The notes: generated by a model not told the origin, from the letters alone. A DNA stretch of 64,000 nt from Acanthaster planci (GCF_001949145.1 NW_019091404.1:143347-207346), one strand, 5' to 3'. Shown: positions 1-14,800, counted from the first letter of the stretch. Made by a program: numbers and translations.

Positions 1-111
1 CTTTTCACAACATACCAAGTTTGTCAGTTTTCCAGTTTCAAACTGAAACATGTAAGAAGGCCCAAATGTACCATGTTAAAAGTTAATTGATATATCCTTT
101 TTTTCCCGAAG

Positions 112-2547
112 GCAAATACGGAACCAGCTCCCATCCGAATGGGTAAGTATAGTAACCTGAACAGCCACTTGTCACAATGACTGCTCATTAAGCATTAATT
201 TTAATATTGAAAAGGTCAAGTGCTTCTTACAACCTTGAGGACATATTTTTTTTTGTGGTACAAAAAAGATTACATCATCTCTTCTGATAACTTTTTTTCC
301 CTGAAAAGGTTTTCCACAGCATGTGTTGCACACCGAAAAGGACAAAGCGGAGAAGCCTTCAATGTGCATGTGGTATGTACTTACAAAAAAAGAGAAAAAC
401 ACACTTCAAAGAGAATTTCTCCAGAGCGTGGAACCAGCCTTTTTCCGATATTGGAAGGTGCTGGTGTTCTTGTAAGAAAATATACTTTAAAAAGAAACTT
501 CAGTGTTGATTCTGCCAACAAGTAAAGTCACATAGTTGCCAACTCAGAATATCAAATTGAATGCATCAGCCCTGCATCGTTCTGCATCAGCCAGTTCATA
601 TTTTCCTATACTTTTCATTTTCCTAGTCATCTGGATTCCAAAGACCACACAGGGTTCAGTTCTAGTGGTTATTTCTGCCCCCAGTGCCGAAGCAAGTATT
701 GCGAGTTGCCTGTCGAATGCAAAGTCTGTGGTAGGTTGTCAGTTTTTCTATCCAACCTTAACAGTCTCATAGTCACTTTCTGTCTGTAAAGGTGAGGAAC
801 TGCCTTTGTTGCCCTCGACCCAATTTTGTAACTGTTTTCGTGATCAAGGCCCTTTCTACTGTCATGACACCGCCCAACTTGCTTCCTCCGCCAGAATATC
901 AGTCATTGACCGATATTTGCACGCAGCATATTTGATACTTTTTAAGTCAAAAAGCTGATTGAATGAACTGTGTCATAGGTCACCTGAATCTGAATTGCTT
1001 CTCCCTCCCTCAGCTCTGACGTTAGTCTCTGCCCCCCACCTCGCCCGCTCCTTCCATCATCTTTTCCCGCTTGCAGACTTTGTTGAGGTTCAGCGGGAGA
1101 CATTCTACACCGACCATCCGCTGTAAGCCCACACTTTCATCTATTGAAACATACCTGTAAAAGACAATTTTTTCCTCAGTGTATAAGAATGTAAACACGC
1201 ACACCGATTTCCCACGCAGTAACCTTCGAGTGCCCACACGAGAGGGCGCTTTGTTACCTAGCGCCACAGTTCTGGTTGGGGCGCCAGTCATAATTATGAC
1301 AATATCAAGCTGTACAAGTGCTTTCAATTATGCCAAGTCTCAAAGTGCTTCACAAGCACTGTCAGCGAACACTGCTTTGTGAGTGTATGGCACAGAGTAA
1401 ACATCAAAGATTTTCATTTGAATGTGCACAAACCTTTATGGACACCAGGGTAATGGTGGATATGGCAATCAGGCATCAGACCCAGACTTTCTCATCACCA
1501 TGGGGGAAGTGCTGCGAGGTGTCAAAGTATAACTGGTGCATTCCTCTTTCTTTCGGCTGAATTTTTTGGAAAGCCAGCCACCGATGGTAACCTTTTATTG
1601 ACTTACAATCTCCGTTTTTCTCCCTTTTTCTTCTCTCGTAGCTTCTGTTTTGCATGCCAAAGTCAACTGAAGGACGACACAGTGAGTAGAATTTCAAAGC
1701 TTATAGATTAAGAGTCGTTTCTCCAACTCCGGTTTTTGCCTCTGTCCTTGGCCTCATGTTCTGGCTTTCAGACCGACAATACCGGCTCAATGTGTCTGAA
1801 TTACTTTGGCCACAGAGACATCGATCTAAAGGATAAGAGAATTTATTTTGACCATTTACAAGTTTCAAAGATGGAGCCACCGATGAACTGTTGAGTTAAG
1901 CTGCAGTGATGCAAATGTTCATATCGTCTGATTCCCAATAGTCAAAACACGGATCACTGTAATGACTACACCAGGGAAACCAGACTATTTTTGAACGTTC
2001 CTGTGCTTACTTTCAGTACTTGAAGACTTAACCACTTGATGCCGGATCACGTGCAAACACACATAATTTTCTTTGTTTGTTCCACAGAGATTTGTACACT
2101 CATTTAAGAATTCTTTTTTCATTTTCACGGTTGGCGTGCTAATGCGTCATTTTTTTGTTGGGTCAAAGTGCAACTGCAAGGTTGAAGAATTTGCAGCTAA
2201 AAAAAACCCACCCCAGCAGCTTTTTTGGATCAGAAAATTTGACATTAACTGGTCAAGAATCCTTCAATTCGAAGAATACCAAGACCTATATTTGACCACG
2301 TAGAAGAGTTCCTGGATGTGAATGCCTGGCCTACAGCTGCATAGAGTCAACTTTTTTTAAAACACAGATTTTTTTTTTGTTCTGTTTTTTACTTCCACAG
2401 GTGTTCCAATGCTCTACATGTGACCATCTCTTCTGCCTGGATTGTGACCTGTTCATACACGAGTCCCTGCATTCGTGCCCTGGGTGTGCGAGCACAAGGT
2501 CCGAGCTGTCCAGGAGAGGCTCCGGGGCGCATCACCTCAAGAGGTGA
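112..2547 (+). CDS. GTF2H2: TFIIH core subunit p44, C-terminal exons (partial, 5' end outside window)
   Basis: Last six coding exons of the p44/Ssl1 subunit of TFIIH, the nuclear complex for RNA polymerase II initiation and nucleotide excision repair, where p44 binds and stimulates the XPD helicase. Exons: 112-142, 309-372, 627-730, 1014-1122, 1642-1681, 2401-2547; all have GT donors and AG acceptors and together make 495 nt in one frame (164 residues plus TGA). The first exon reads ...PIRMG and runs on into FPQH, as in animal p44. The third gives the C4 zinc finger [18 protein letters not shown]; the fourth gives [19 protein letters not shown], a p44 signature; the fifth and sixth give the RING-like domain with FCFAC, CSTC, CLDCD, an H, and CPGC. 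The tail after CPGC is basic and differs from the human tail as I remember it. The N-terminal von Willebrand-type domain is outside the window. The first exon boundary is the least certain. Confidence 0.95.
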
Positions 2548-5500
2548 AAAGTGGAAAAACAAAAAACCTCACTGAGAAAAAAAAATCGTCAGGGTGCAAC
2601 GCCACATCTTGAAGTTGGCCCGTCACGTATGCATTTCAGTACTTCTATGGCCTTCAGACGAGGCTTGAGCTGAATCCCCTCAGAGCCAGAGACAAACTTC
2701 ACAGAAACCTTGCTAGGAAAACCCTCCAAAAGGATCACGGGTGAGGTTTGCCTGGCTTCTGCCAGCAGAGGAGGGCTTTAAACCCGAAAAGAGCCAGGTT
2801 CTTTTTGACCTTTTCACAGCCCAGTTAGCCCCCTGAGAACTCGGCTGTCGCACACCTGATCGGTTTGAAACACAGCATGCGTGGATCTAAAGATGTTTAT
2901 CCTCAGTACAAATGTGAAGTTTCAATTCAATACGACATAGAGTTTTCATGTATTGTTATTTGAAGTTCATGGCTTTATGCATGTTGGCCCACGTGCATTG
3001 AGTAGGTCAGTGGGAAAAAGTACAGATTTTTGGTTGACTCGTGTTGGAAAAAATGTGCAGAGCACCAGAACGCCACGTCTGGTTTTCACAAAATTCATGT
3101 CAGAAGGACCGCAAGATGTTACTTAGAAAATCTCCCGCAGGCTCAGCACGTTAGAAACTGCTTGGTAATGATACTGGAGAAACTATTGAGGGAAGGGTGT
3201 AGATTCCCCGCCTCTTTTAGGGTTAAATTTTCCTTAGTAACAAAAATTCAATCGCTCAGTAGAACTCTGCATTTGATGTAAAGCTTATATTCTGATATTT
3301 TGCTAAACAATAGACTAACAGCAAACTAACACCATTGTGTTTCAAATACATTTTTATTGACTAAGGACTTTTGTTTAAAATTCATTTCTTGTGTGCTGAA
3401 GTTTCATTGGTGTAAAATAATTGTCGAATCGGATCTTTGTTTCTCTTCATAAAATGGTATGCACTGAGATAGAATAGTGGTGGCAGAAATATTTCCAAGT
3501 GGTCCATAAAACTATAACGTGCATGGCTTGCTTCTGACATTGAGCCATGAAGTTACGATCAAATCAGAGAGTCACACTGCTCTAACTATTCTAGTGACCA
3601 AGTTCTGCAAAATATCCTCGAAAGATTATGTTAACAAAATTTTGGTTCTGGCAAAAGTGTTGGGAACGTGATCACGTGTACATGGAAATCTAACAACGCC
3701 GTGAGCCATGGTAAATGTAGACACAACAGTCACCTGGTGATATTTTGACATTTTTGCACTCTATACCAAAATAACTCTAGTCACTTCATAGATTACGCTG
3801 CTGTGCTGGTGTCTTAAGGAAAAAAAGACCTCCATGATGCGCACTGGATAGAAAGGCGCGAAAAGCCTCTGAGGCAATGTCGCGTTTTTCCTCCGTTGCA
3901 CAAGCACATTAAAAAAAAGCAACTCTGCTGTTCATTCGCACGTTTGAGTGAAAACTTGAGTCTCAGTGACTAGCCCAACATCTCACTTTTCTAACTCATG
4001 TAAAAACTTCTGCAAAAAAAAGACAGTAGTTCAAGGCAAAGGACAATGATAGTACTATTTATAAGAAAGGCTAAAGTCTACAGGCAATAAATATTTGGTG
4101 CCTAGGTATGACAGGACAAATTTATACGCATATTTAAAAAAAAAGGAACGTGCAAAATACAGCACCAGAGCCATTATTATCTGCATCTTGTTACTCTACA
4201 TAAATATTTGAACTCCTTAAAAACAGATTTATCCTCTTACTAAAATTTCACCACACCGCCATGTAATTCTTATCGCTTATAACACAACATATTTTATTGT
4301 TTAATATCCCTTCCACCAAAATGGCCACCCCCTCCATGGATAATGGTCAAATCCAAAGTCCGCATTCTAGGGTAGGAGGGTGGAAGGATCTATTCAGATG
4401 AAAGGGAAAGGGGGTGAACTGTGACATTTGCACTAGTCTACACTGGTATACGTTACATGCAGCAAATCCATTTCAATCGGTATTAAAATTAGAATTTACA
4501 AAATATGTCAATGAGCACCTTTCATATTATGCAATTATAAACAAACTCTTGTGACTTGTAAACAAACATTTCACTTCCATTTTCTGTCTAATTCCTGTAT
4601 AAAGCAGTGTCAGTTAGGCAGATCTGGGGCCACTGAGGGTCAAAGGTCAAATGAACTTTTACACTATTTTCTGCACCCTCTGGGTTTGACACACTGAAAA
4701 TCTATCCAGGTACTTACTCCTGCTGATAGTTGCCTAGCTCCGCCCCTGCTTATAGCTAGCCTGTCACATCGCCTACAATTATGTATAATCTGGATAAATG
4801 TTTCCACAAGTATGCAGTACAGGCTAGCTACATGGCTAATTTTAACCTCTAAAAATGAAAATCATGACAGAAACAATATGCAACTTGACACCAGTGTCTT
4901 TATAACGTAAAACAAGTACACCGAGATTAAAAATGAAAATTAAAATATAAACTGCAAATGTATAACTACTTTTTTCTGCCCAATCCCGTAATGACTATAT
5001 AAACCAAACGTTACCCCCATACATAATTTACAGCAGTGAATTGAAGAGTCAAGATTACTCCTTACACAGTTGCCAGTTTCCCCAAGATATAAAAGCACCC
5101 TGTCATGGAGTGAGACGGTTTAGCCACTGGTCATGCCTGATTCGAATTGGCCACTCATTGGCAATCTCTTGAATGGACAAGCCAATCAAATCATAGTCTC
5201 ATTCTGTGAAGCTGTTTCCCCCTTTACTTCCTTGCCAACCCACAGCAAAGAAAAAAAATCACAAAATAAAACAGAAATCTGTAAACAATACTTGGATGTA
5301 CATGATGTTGAGCTGGTTTAAAACTTTACATACAAAATATAGCACCATTCTGAATGAAAGCTGGAGGTTAAGGCTACAGACAAAGAGCTCACTATCTTCT
5401 TTATTAAGCTCATCTAACTTACTTAGACTCTGCCCAGCCGTTTATCTTGTAATGCACCTAGAACACCACAGGCAGTAACACTACAATTTGTTGGGTGTCT

Positions 5501-7093
5501 GGAACAAGCACATAAGCCCAAAGCCCTTTTGCTGCCAAGCATAATCACTGCAAAAAAAAACTTTTCCCAGCAAAAGGACGAAAGTATGCAACTGTTTTAT
5601 TTTAATGAAAAATAAGGATTTCTTTGCACAAACTTTGTAAACATTTCCCAAATCATTTGATAAGTTGTTCTCAGGTTGCTGTTTGCACAGCCTGTGTTGA
5701 TTTTGTAGTAAATTTTATCCGGTTTTTACTAAATAAAGAGAGTGTGTTTCTTACGCCCTTTTACCAAGAACATTTGTTCTATTGTGATCATGCTTCCCAG
5801 CAAAGGGCGTAAGCGTGATTACGATCTTTTGCCAGGCACACAAAGAATTTGTTTGCAACAAGTCTGGTTACTTTCAGACTGTTACCATTCCAACTTAAAA
5901 ATACAACATACCTAGGATATACAACATTGAGCAACAGACTTAAATGAGTTGCCTTGGAGCAGGCTTGAACTTAGACATGTTAACAATGGCCTAATTTTGA
6001 CGAGTTGATCCACTGCGACTGATTTGTGCCCTTGATAATATAGTCGCCACAGGAGGGCGCAGTTTTGAATAGAAGGTACCGTGGTTTCAGTAGAAAAATA
6101 TATGAACAGATCTTGATATATGTAAGAAATATATCAAAATATACATGAGGAGCCTCTTCTAAATGCCGTTAAATTCACTGTTTTGACCATTTCTTTTCTG
6201 GAATCTAAGTAATGGGCACAAGGGCGCCAGACCACACCTTATAAAAAAAATTAAAACGACCAAAAAGGCCCCGTGGCAAAGGATTTGAAGTGCAAAATAG
6301 ATGACTGATTGTAACTGCGAGTCCACGCACTACCGATCATGGGCATCACTAGTCTTGTCCCAAGACGTCAGTGATCGATAGTTGTTTTATTTCTGTTGAA
6401 GAGCGCCCTCGCACAACTAGTTTTTACTTCCGCACAGTCTAATTATGAGTCGTTGGGGGCGCACTATGCACGGTGTCTGCTATCAAGCACTAACGTCTTG
6501 AGCCAAGACTAGGGCATCACTAATTTGAATGAGGGGTCACAGTATTTATCAGCAGGCAACTGGTATAGACATCAACAGTGGAAGAAGTCATTTTGGAGGT
6601 ATTTCCAAGCAATGCGGTAATTTTCACTCCCTTTACTCCGTTTCCGTTTGCTTCCCCGCTTCTTTAATTTTTTTCCTCATTTTTTTAAGGGGGTGGGGCG
6701 AAGGAGGGAGGGACAAGGCGCCCCCTTCTTTCTCCCCTCATGATGCCCATGCTATTGATAACGCGGCATTAATAGACAAATGGCTTTTTTGTAACATGTT
6801 TGACAGAAAACCCTTTTTATCAAACTAACATACTTTTCAGAATCCAGAAAAGAAAGGTGGTGTCATTGAGTGTGAAAAAATAACTTGTCCTCATTTTGAA
6901 GAAAATCTGACCCCAACTCCTGTAACTCTAAAACCTCTTATGCTGGGTAAAAAAAATTCCCTTCAAGAAGCAAATTTCACTTTGTATTCCACACTTCAAA
7001 ACTAACACTTTCTCCTCTATTACAAAGGAAGGCAACAAGGAAAGCGTAGGGCTAATGCAAGAGACAATCTGTGAACGAAGGGGCAAGGTGACA
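2548..7093. other. Tail-to-tail region: 3' UTRs of both genes and spacer
   Basis: No coding exon is recognised on either strand. GTF2H2 ends at 2547 and perlecan ends at 7094, so both 3' UTRs must lie here. Candidate poly(A) signals are AATAAA on the plus strand at 4086-4091 and, for the minus strand, TTTATT at 6387-6392 (about 700 nt past the perlecan stop) and at 5596-5601. None can be proved from sequence alone. The region is AT-rich with short A and T runs; the small open frames have no recognisable protein features. Confidence 0.6.
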
Positions 7094-8827
7094 TCAGTTG
7101 GGGCAGTCCAGGACGTTGACTGCATCCACCAGTGTGTCCCAGAGGTTAACGTGGGTCACCCCGGCGTAACCTTCCTTGCTAATGCGCAGGTCGGCGATGC
7201 AGCCCTCCACGCCGCTGACGTACTTCTTGCCAGTCAGTTTTTGGGCATCCGGCGCTCCACCTTAGTGAGAGAGGGCAAAATTTACCAACAAATTGAACTT
7301 TCCACACCACCATGGCTCTTTTCAACCAACTTCTGCTCAAGGCAGACACTGCTTGGGGATTTTTAACATTTCACTTCTGATATTCAAGCCCCGATTGAGG
7401 GAAACCATGTCAGAATGACTTGGTTATGGCTGGACACAACATATATACCTATGGAAGCCACTACATGTACTAAGTGGCTGCAGCCATTTCCCATAGACTT
7501 CCAGGTTAGCCCTAGCCACAGCCGGTTGATTAAATGTAATGTTTTTTAAAAGAGTATGGAATAAACGTTTTCTTGAATTGAATTTAGTCAGGGCCTCAGA
7601 AAACACCCCACAGTGCATGACCTCTCACCTAGATACAGATGACCCTTGACATTCAGCATCTGCAGGAAACCAGCCGAGTGGCCCGACACTTCCTCCCCGT
7701 CCACAATGAGTGACCCCTCACGGCCCCGCCGGTGGGCCGTCACGTTGTGCTTGAGCCCATCGCTGACCTTGACCTTTGACCTGATGCTGGCCTCTCCGCT
7801 ACCTAACTGGTACCTGTCAAAATAACCAAGAGACAAGAAATGCACTGATAAACCTTTCAATCCAGCGTTGACACTTGGATCAACAAAAATACCCCAGCTG
7901 CTGGTCGTCACTCACCCAAACACTAGCGTTCCATTGTCTAGACCCAGAGAGATGAAGTCTTGCATATTTCCACTGTGGCCCTCCACCTATTCAAAATCAT
8001 GAAGACGAGAAAAGTGCGTTTTTCAAGAAGCTGGCTTTACAACTTATTAACCAGAAATTAAAACACACTCGCAAGACAGACCACAGGATAAGCTACAGAA
8101 CCACATTCTTTCATCTCACAACTGCACAGAATATCGTTCAGTTGAAATGCACGCTGAAAACAAATTCCCACCACTGCCCCTTTAACACGAGCACACCTGT
8201 TATTGCCTGAAACTATGCAAATGGAACGTACCACTCCTTGCCATAGGAGGATGCCGTTTGAGGAGAGGGTGGAGAAGACAAAATTAATTGTCTCCCTGGA
8301 AGTACTGCTCCTGTAAGAAATAAGCATTTGCAAAGACTCATCTCTTAGGAGAAAGTCACCTGTAGAACTTAAAGAAGAATTTATCTTCGAAATGGATAAG
8401 TAAAAAGGAAGAGAATGTGTTGCAACTTTTAAGAAAATGTTAAATAAGTTTCAGGAGATGAAATTAATGTCTTGTGCTCTACAAATTCTAAGGCGAGACT
8501 GAAGTTTTTTAAAGTGGATTTTAACGGTACGAATCCAATATATATTAAAGTAACAAATCAGACAAAATACGTGTCCAAGTATACTTAAAACCCTCAAAAC
8601 AGTGGCCTGTTTGTAACTTTGAGTGTTGGGAGTCTTGGGGGGCTTCAGCCACAAATTTTCCGTGCTGTTTCAGTAATACTGTGAGTCTGCCACAGTGGTC
8701 CAATACAAGTTACAGTTTTAGAAGAATGTAGTTTATTATACAAACCCTCTCTCCCTGGGAATGAGGTTACGGGGCAGCTTCAGGTAGCTGTTGCCGGTGA
8801 AGCTTGCCCTGTAGTCAAAAGTCTCCG
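7094..8827 (-). CDS. HSPG2: LG3 domain and C-terminus
   Basis: Five exons: 8746-8827, 8232-8310, 7916-7986, 7629-7813 and 7094-7260. It reads [77 protein letters not shown] and ends LDCPN with TGA at 7096-7094. Human LG3 likewise has a LHVGGAPD stretch and ends a few residues after a final cysteine. The donor of 8746-8827 is the less common GTTTGT. In vertebrates LG3 can be released by BMP1/tolloid proteases; I cannot point to that site here. Confidence 0.93.
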
Positions 8828-11800
8828 CTAAATGAGTAAAAAAAGAACAGACCAGACAGAAAGAGAGTTAACAGTGCCAATTAACTCTGACCTCTGTCCC
8901 CTCTGCTCACACTGTCGAAACTCTGCAATTTCAACAATGGGGCTATTTTGTGTTCCTGGGTTTTTTAGAAGTAAAACCCTTGAAGAAATAATGTATTAAG
9001 CACCGAGGCTGAACTTTGAACTTTGACTTGTGCGACTCACCCATCTCACAGTGATCCCCAACGAAGCCCTGGGGGCACAGGCACTGATATTCGTCCCCAC
9101 CCATGGGGTCGCAGCTTCCACCGTTCTGGCAAGGCTGGTCCACGTGGCACGGGCCCACCTCGGTGTCACAGTGACGACCTGCAAAGTGTGCGAGTGGTAA
9201 AGTCAAATTCAAATTCATTACTGAACCCCTCGATAATGAGACCATCCCTATAATTGGCTTGCTATGTACAAACAACGCCACCTGACTCATTCGAAATGAC
9301 CTGCACATTTGCTGGATAGTCATTTTCCTTGCCTGCCACTGGGTGGGAGCCGGGTTCGAATCCCACCTACATCCACGTTAGGATTGAGCCTTGTAATCCC
9401 TGCAAGTAACCATCTTCTGCTAACTTCTGGGGAGTCAGGTTGGTGCAACTCTGTGACCCAGGTTCAAATACCACCCGGACCAACATGTGGTTTGAGAATT
9501 GTCAGGGTGTCCGACTGGGGCAGTGGCACGTTCCTCGCCTTCCTCCTGAGACTAGGGTTTGAATCCTACCCAGGTTGATGAGTGGATTAGACCTTTAAAT
9601 GCCTGATCTTTCATCTTGTCAAGGTACTTTTATGCTAATAACCCTGTGCGGTTTGTTGAACCACCAGCTCCAAGACTAGAAAGAATCAACAAGTTTTTAT
9701 TGTTTATTTTACCAGTGTAGTCGGCCGTGCACGTGCAGACATATTCGTCCTGTGTGCTGGTGCAGGTGGCTCCGTTCTTGCACTGGTTGCGTGAGCAGAG
9801 TTCCTCCTCCCCGCATTCTTCCACATTGATGTTCTCCTTGGCGTCGTTGATGAGGCCTAGACTTGAGCCGTCAATCTCAATCTAGGATATGATGGATTTC
9901 AAAAGGTTCTTAGGCAAAGAAAAATCTGGCTAGAGGTGAAGAAAAAGAAGTGATCCCCATTCTACAAAATCAGCATTTTGGAGAAGCATCATGGCTGCAC
10001 GGCGATAAGAGGAAATGGCGATAGTGGGATCTCACCTCTGCAATGCATCCCTGGAAGCCTTTGGTGACGATCAAGTCAGGCGGGAGGTCATACATCTCAT
10101 CCACGCCGCCCACGTACATCAGCATCTTCAGGTTCAGACCACGGCTGTTGCCCGGCGACCGGCCCTTGACGGCCTCGCCAGTGTCGATGACCAAGGAGCC
10201 CTCCCGGCCGTTGCGCTCTGCCACCAGGGAGTACCACTGGCCGGCGGTCAGGTTGTGGGCACTCTCGATGATGGCTGGGCCTGTGGAGGTCAAAGGCAGA
10301 GGTCAAGAGAGAAAAACTCACTGCAGGTGATGGACAGATTGCAGAACCGATCTGAAAATTATACTGACTGAAAAGCACACACATCTATACATAGAAATAC
10401 AGCCACTCCATGATAATTTTTGGTAAATGGCCATGCTACACTAAGTGCATATAGTGTTACACATTTGTGACACAGAAATTTGGCTTGTGTGTTTGTTTAC
10501 ATGTACCCAACCAAACCCAACCCAACCCAACCTAACCCACTGAACCCAACCAAGTGAACCTAACCCAACCCAACCCTACCCTACCCTACCCAATCCTCGT
10601 ACCTGTTCCACTATCATACTGGAAGACCACTCGTCCATTCCTGATGATCAAGGCGATGTAGTCGCCCTTCCCTCGCGGATTCTGACCGTTGAACATCAGG
10701 ATTCCTTCATCGGTATTCTGCGGCTTAAACATCATCGCAATCTGGATCTGCCGCAATGACTGCTGCAGACCCGGATAAGCGATGAAGGAGTTACCAATGA
10801 ATGCCGGCTCATAGACAGGTGCCCCTGGAAGTAGTGAAAGAAAAAAAAAAGGGTAAAAATACATACACTTTTGTTTTTACTTTTGATTTTGGCTCAAGAT
10901 GGTCTTGACAATTTGTTCCAAAGAGGCACTTGCTATCACGTGTATTAAAGGAGATCTTTTCCCAGATCTTTTCAGTGGTTTAAAACAATCAAAAATTGTT
11001 TGTGAAACTTTAAGAGGCTGGGGTTTAAAATACTGCAGCCAAAGACAAGCCAAGATGTCTGATTTTTAATGAGCCAAAAAATATATGGTGCATTGGTGGA
11101 CAAATTTAACTTTAGGCTCAAGTAAATGTCAAAAACATCATGAGCTTTGTCTTTGAAATGACTGAATCCAACTGGTATGTTGTAACTGAATATCCCTGGA
11201 TATATGACATGAAGTGGAATGAATAATGAAAACCAAAAAAACCCAGCTGTCAATGCCAAACTCGTTACAACGAGTTTCTGAGAGGTGTTAGCAAACAGTT
11301 TTTCATCTACTGTGCTACAACAAAGCATCAACATTTTGCAGAAAAGGAACTGCCGCATGCAATTTTTGGCGGAAAAAAAATGTTTTTTTCAAAAAAATTC
11401 TGTAGTACTAGCAGCCTGAAGGTCATTTCCAGAACACAATACTCCATTTTTTTCACACCAAGTTCTTTTGCTTCGGATGCTTTAACAGCTGAGATATATT
11501 TACGATAGACAGCATCTGTTTTTCACCACCTTCTGATCTGTCTTCAAATTGCTTGGCTGATCTCTTTGAATCATCACAGTAAAGAAGGGGATGAAAGACA
11601 AACTTAGTGCTTAGTGACTGTGCTCCAATAGCGATCCATGCAAACCACATGCTAGCATGCAATGGAGTGCGCGTGCAAATCTGTAAAGATGTGGTGCAAA
11701 TGACATGCAATTTTTTTCTTCTTCAAACAAACGACACCAGAAAGTGCTGTAGTCAAGAACGTTTCCACGGCTATGAGTACGAGTACTTTGATGAGAGTAT

Positions 11801-14800
11801 GAGTACATTTTCACAAGAACGAGTGTGAGTAGAGAAAAAATACTCGAGTGTGAGTAAGAGTACAACACTGACACGAGTGTGTAGGAAACAAGCTGAAAAT
11901 TTCGAAACTCATTTGCAAGCAAGAAATGCAAAAAAAAAATTTGTTAAAAATACAACTATCACACCACTCACAAATGTGGCAATATGATTCTTTGAGAAAC
12001 AATTTGACAAGTATTCGTGTACCAGAAATCTCACACACCTCTAATTACTAAAAAGCCTACGGCGAGCAGAACAAAATCAAGCTTCTATGTGGACAAAATA
12101 CTATTTTACAAACTGCTACTTGAAAATTGACACCATGCATTTCTAAGCATAAGGTTTGGAATTTAGTTGAAACAAAACTAACAGGGTGTCCAATAAACCT
12201 TTGTAAATGAGTCGTTTGTAGAATAGGCCTTGAACTAAATTGTGCAAATATGTCTCAATCAACAATTTCTGGCACTGATATGTCAAATGAACCAAACTTT
12301 TCTCATGAAAGTTCTTTGTTTAATAGCATTTAACGGACACCCTGTGTTTCTACGCAAGCAGGCACAACTTGTAGTCTATTATCTGCACTACTCAAAAAAA
12401 GAGTTTATTTGACATCTGCTGTAATGCAACTGCACACTTTGTAGGCATTGCAGAGTGGTGTGGTGCGCTAGGGTGCGGGCTTGTCAATACCTTACTTTAA
12501 AATGCACGTATAAGACCAGTGCTGTAGTCGAGACCATTACACGACCAGACACAAGACCAGACACAAGACTATGCACAAGACCGGTCACAAATAATGGGTT
12601 GAACAATGACAAAAGAACACTTTCATTGCAGTTCATTTGAATAGCTTGTGGCTTAAATTCAGACTTGAGGTCTTGTGTTTGTCTTGTGTGGTCTTGTGAA
12701 GGTCTTAAGTGGTCTCGACTACAAGTCTGTATAAGACACAGAAAAGTTATGGTGAGTGTACACTGCAGAAGAACAGCTGCCCTTTTTGCACTTCTAATAT
12801 CAAATAGTTGACATTTTCTTTTTACAACTGCATGGTCCTTTTTCTCCCCGCTTTTTAAAGAGCCATGAAATGTGATTTTGTGACAGTGACAACCATGAAG
12901 ATAAAATTTGACCTTAAGGTGATAACTAAAATTGAAGATGAATTGAATGTGAAGCAGCAAAAAAGGGGTGATTTCTGTTTTTATGCAAGGCAGAGCTGAG
13001 GGGGCTGCACACACAACCTGCTATTAATAAGAAATGCATCAAATCAAACACCCCTTTCTTTCCTTGATGGACTGGTCCACAACATTGTAGAGAAAAGAAG
13101 GATCCAAGGCATAACAGGTGAGTTCCTGAAACGTCTTTGGAACATTAATTTTCTCTCTATGAAATGGATATAAATCATCCACCCCTACCCATACTGGATT
13201 AGTCCTTGCTTTCCTTTGATGTGGACCATTCCAACTATATTTGGAAGGGGGCTGCAGTTGAGCCATTATTATTTTTGCGCAGCAAGTCATACTGAAAAAA
13301 ATGGCTTTGTAATTTAAAAAAAAAAATACCATTATCCGCCTGTGCTCCATCCTGGCCGCTACCAACGTTGATGTCACTGTCGTCGTTAACTGGTAAACAC
13401 AGCATGCAAGGTACCAGTTAAAATCGATGTTGCTAGACTAGGTGAAGAATTCTCAACAAATTAACTGCAAGGGTCCTGCTGCCAAGTCTCAAAAATGACA
13501 AACATCACTAACGTGCGACTCGGTGAGGAATCCAATGTCTGACCAGTGCTGACTAAATGTGCGTTGCTCTAGAGTCTCTTATAGTCATGCACAGAGTGGG
13601 TTCCACAGAAAACAATCCATGAGAGAACTAATCCTGAACGTACTCCATGATGCACAGTGCACGTGACATTATTTCTTTCAGCAGGCTAAATGTATAGTAC
13701 AACTGTTTCATCCATTCGACTCTTGCAGTAATTTGGGAACTACAAAGTTGGCAAGTTATGAAATGGGTAATTCCAGAAACTAGGGGTCCAAAAGTGTGAC
13801 ATATTCATATCCCATACATCTGACCTTTGTTAGTTGACATGGGAANNNNNNNNNNNNNNNNNNNNNNNNNNNNNNNNNNNNNNNNNNNNNNNNNNNNNNN
13901 NNNNNNNNNNNNNNNNNNNNNNNNNNNNNNNNNNNNNNNNNNNNNNNNNNNNNNNNNNNNNNNNNNNNNNNNNNNNNNNNNNNNNNNNNNNNNNNNNNNN
14001 NNNNNNNNNNNNNNNNNNNNNNNNNNNNNNNNNNNNNNNNNNNNNNNNNNNNNNNNNNNNNNNNNNNNNNNNNNNNNNNNNNNNNNNNNNNNNNNNNNNN
14101 NNNNNNNNNNNNNNNNNNNNNNNNNNNNNNNNNNNNNNNNNNNNNNNNNNNNNNNNNNNNNNNNNNNNNNNNNNNNNNNNNNNNNNNNNNNNNNNNNNNN
14201 NNNNNNNNNNNNNNNNNNNNNNNNNNNNNNNNNNNNNNNNNNNNNNNNNNNNNNNNNNNNNNNGCAGACAGAAGGGACAAGTAAACGAGAGTTTCTTTTA
14301 TCAAAGGTATAATGAATCTAGAATTAATCATGCAGAAAAAAATGACAGGAAATATTCGTTGGAAATTAATCAGCCCATATACACAGGCTTGTATGTAAAT
14401 GACTACATTCTTGTAAAAATGAACCAGTTGCAGGGATCCAATTGTGTTACAGACAAAATGAAGATTAATATAAATTCATTAGCACTGAATCACTGGATTA
14501 AACATGTATACTTATTAATGTGAATTGTATTCACAAATCAGCATGATGTTTATGAGCTGTTCTCTAGTCAGCATTAATTTCTGCACAATCATGGAAGAAT
14601 TGGTCATTTTTCCTTGAAGAAAGCTTCCAGTCCTTGGAATAACAATGACGAACTAATCGTCCTTCAAACAGGCGATCACCCGATTTCACAAGACAAGAAT
14701 TTCAATTTTTGGAATATCATATTGCAAGACTTTCCTTAGAAGGCCTCACTTGTACATGCGTGCATTCCAATGCATATAAAACAATCTGTAATATCATGCT

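Noticed and set aside
12484-13014. Minus-strand frame of 176 codons in the EGF2-LG2 intron
   Set aside because: It is built on the foldback repeat and low-complexity sequence; no similarity to any domain and no matching splice phase.
13780-14523. Long open frames on both strands across the assembly gap
   Set aside because: They are open only because the N run contains no stop codons; the flanking real sequence has no protein features.
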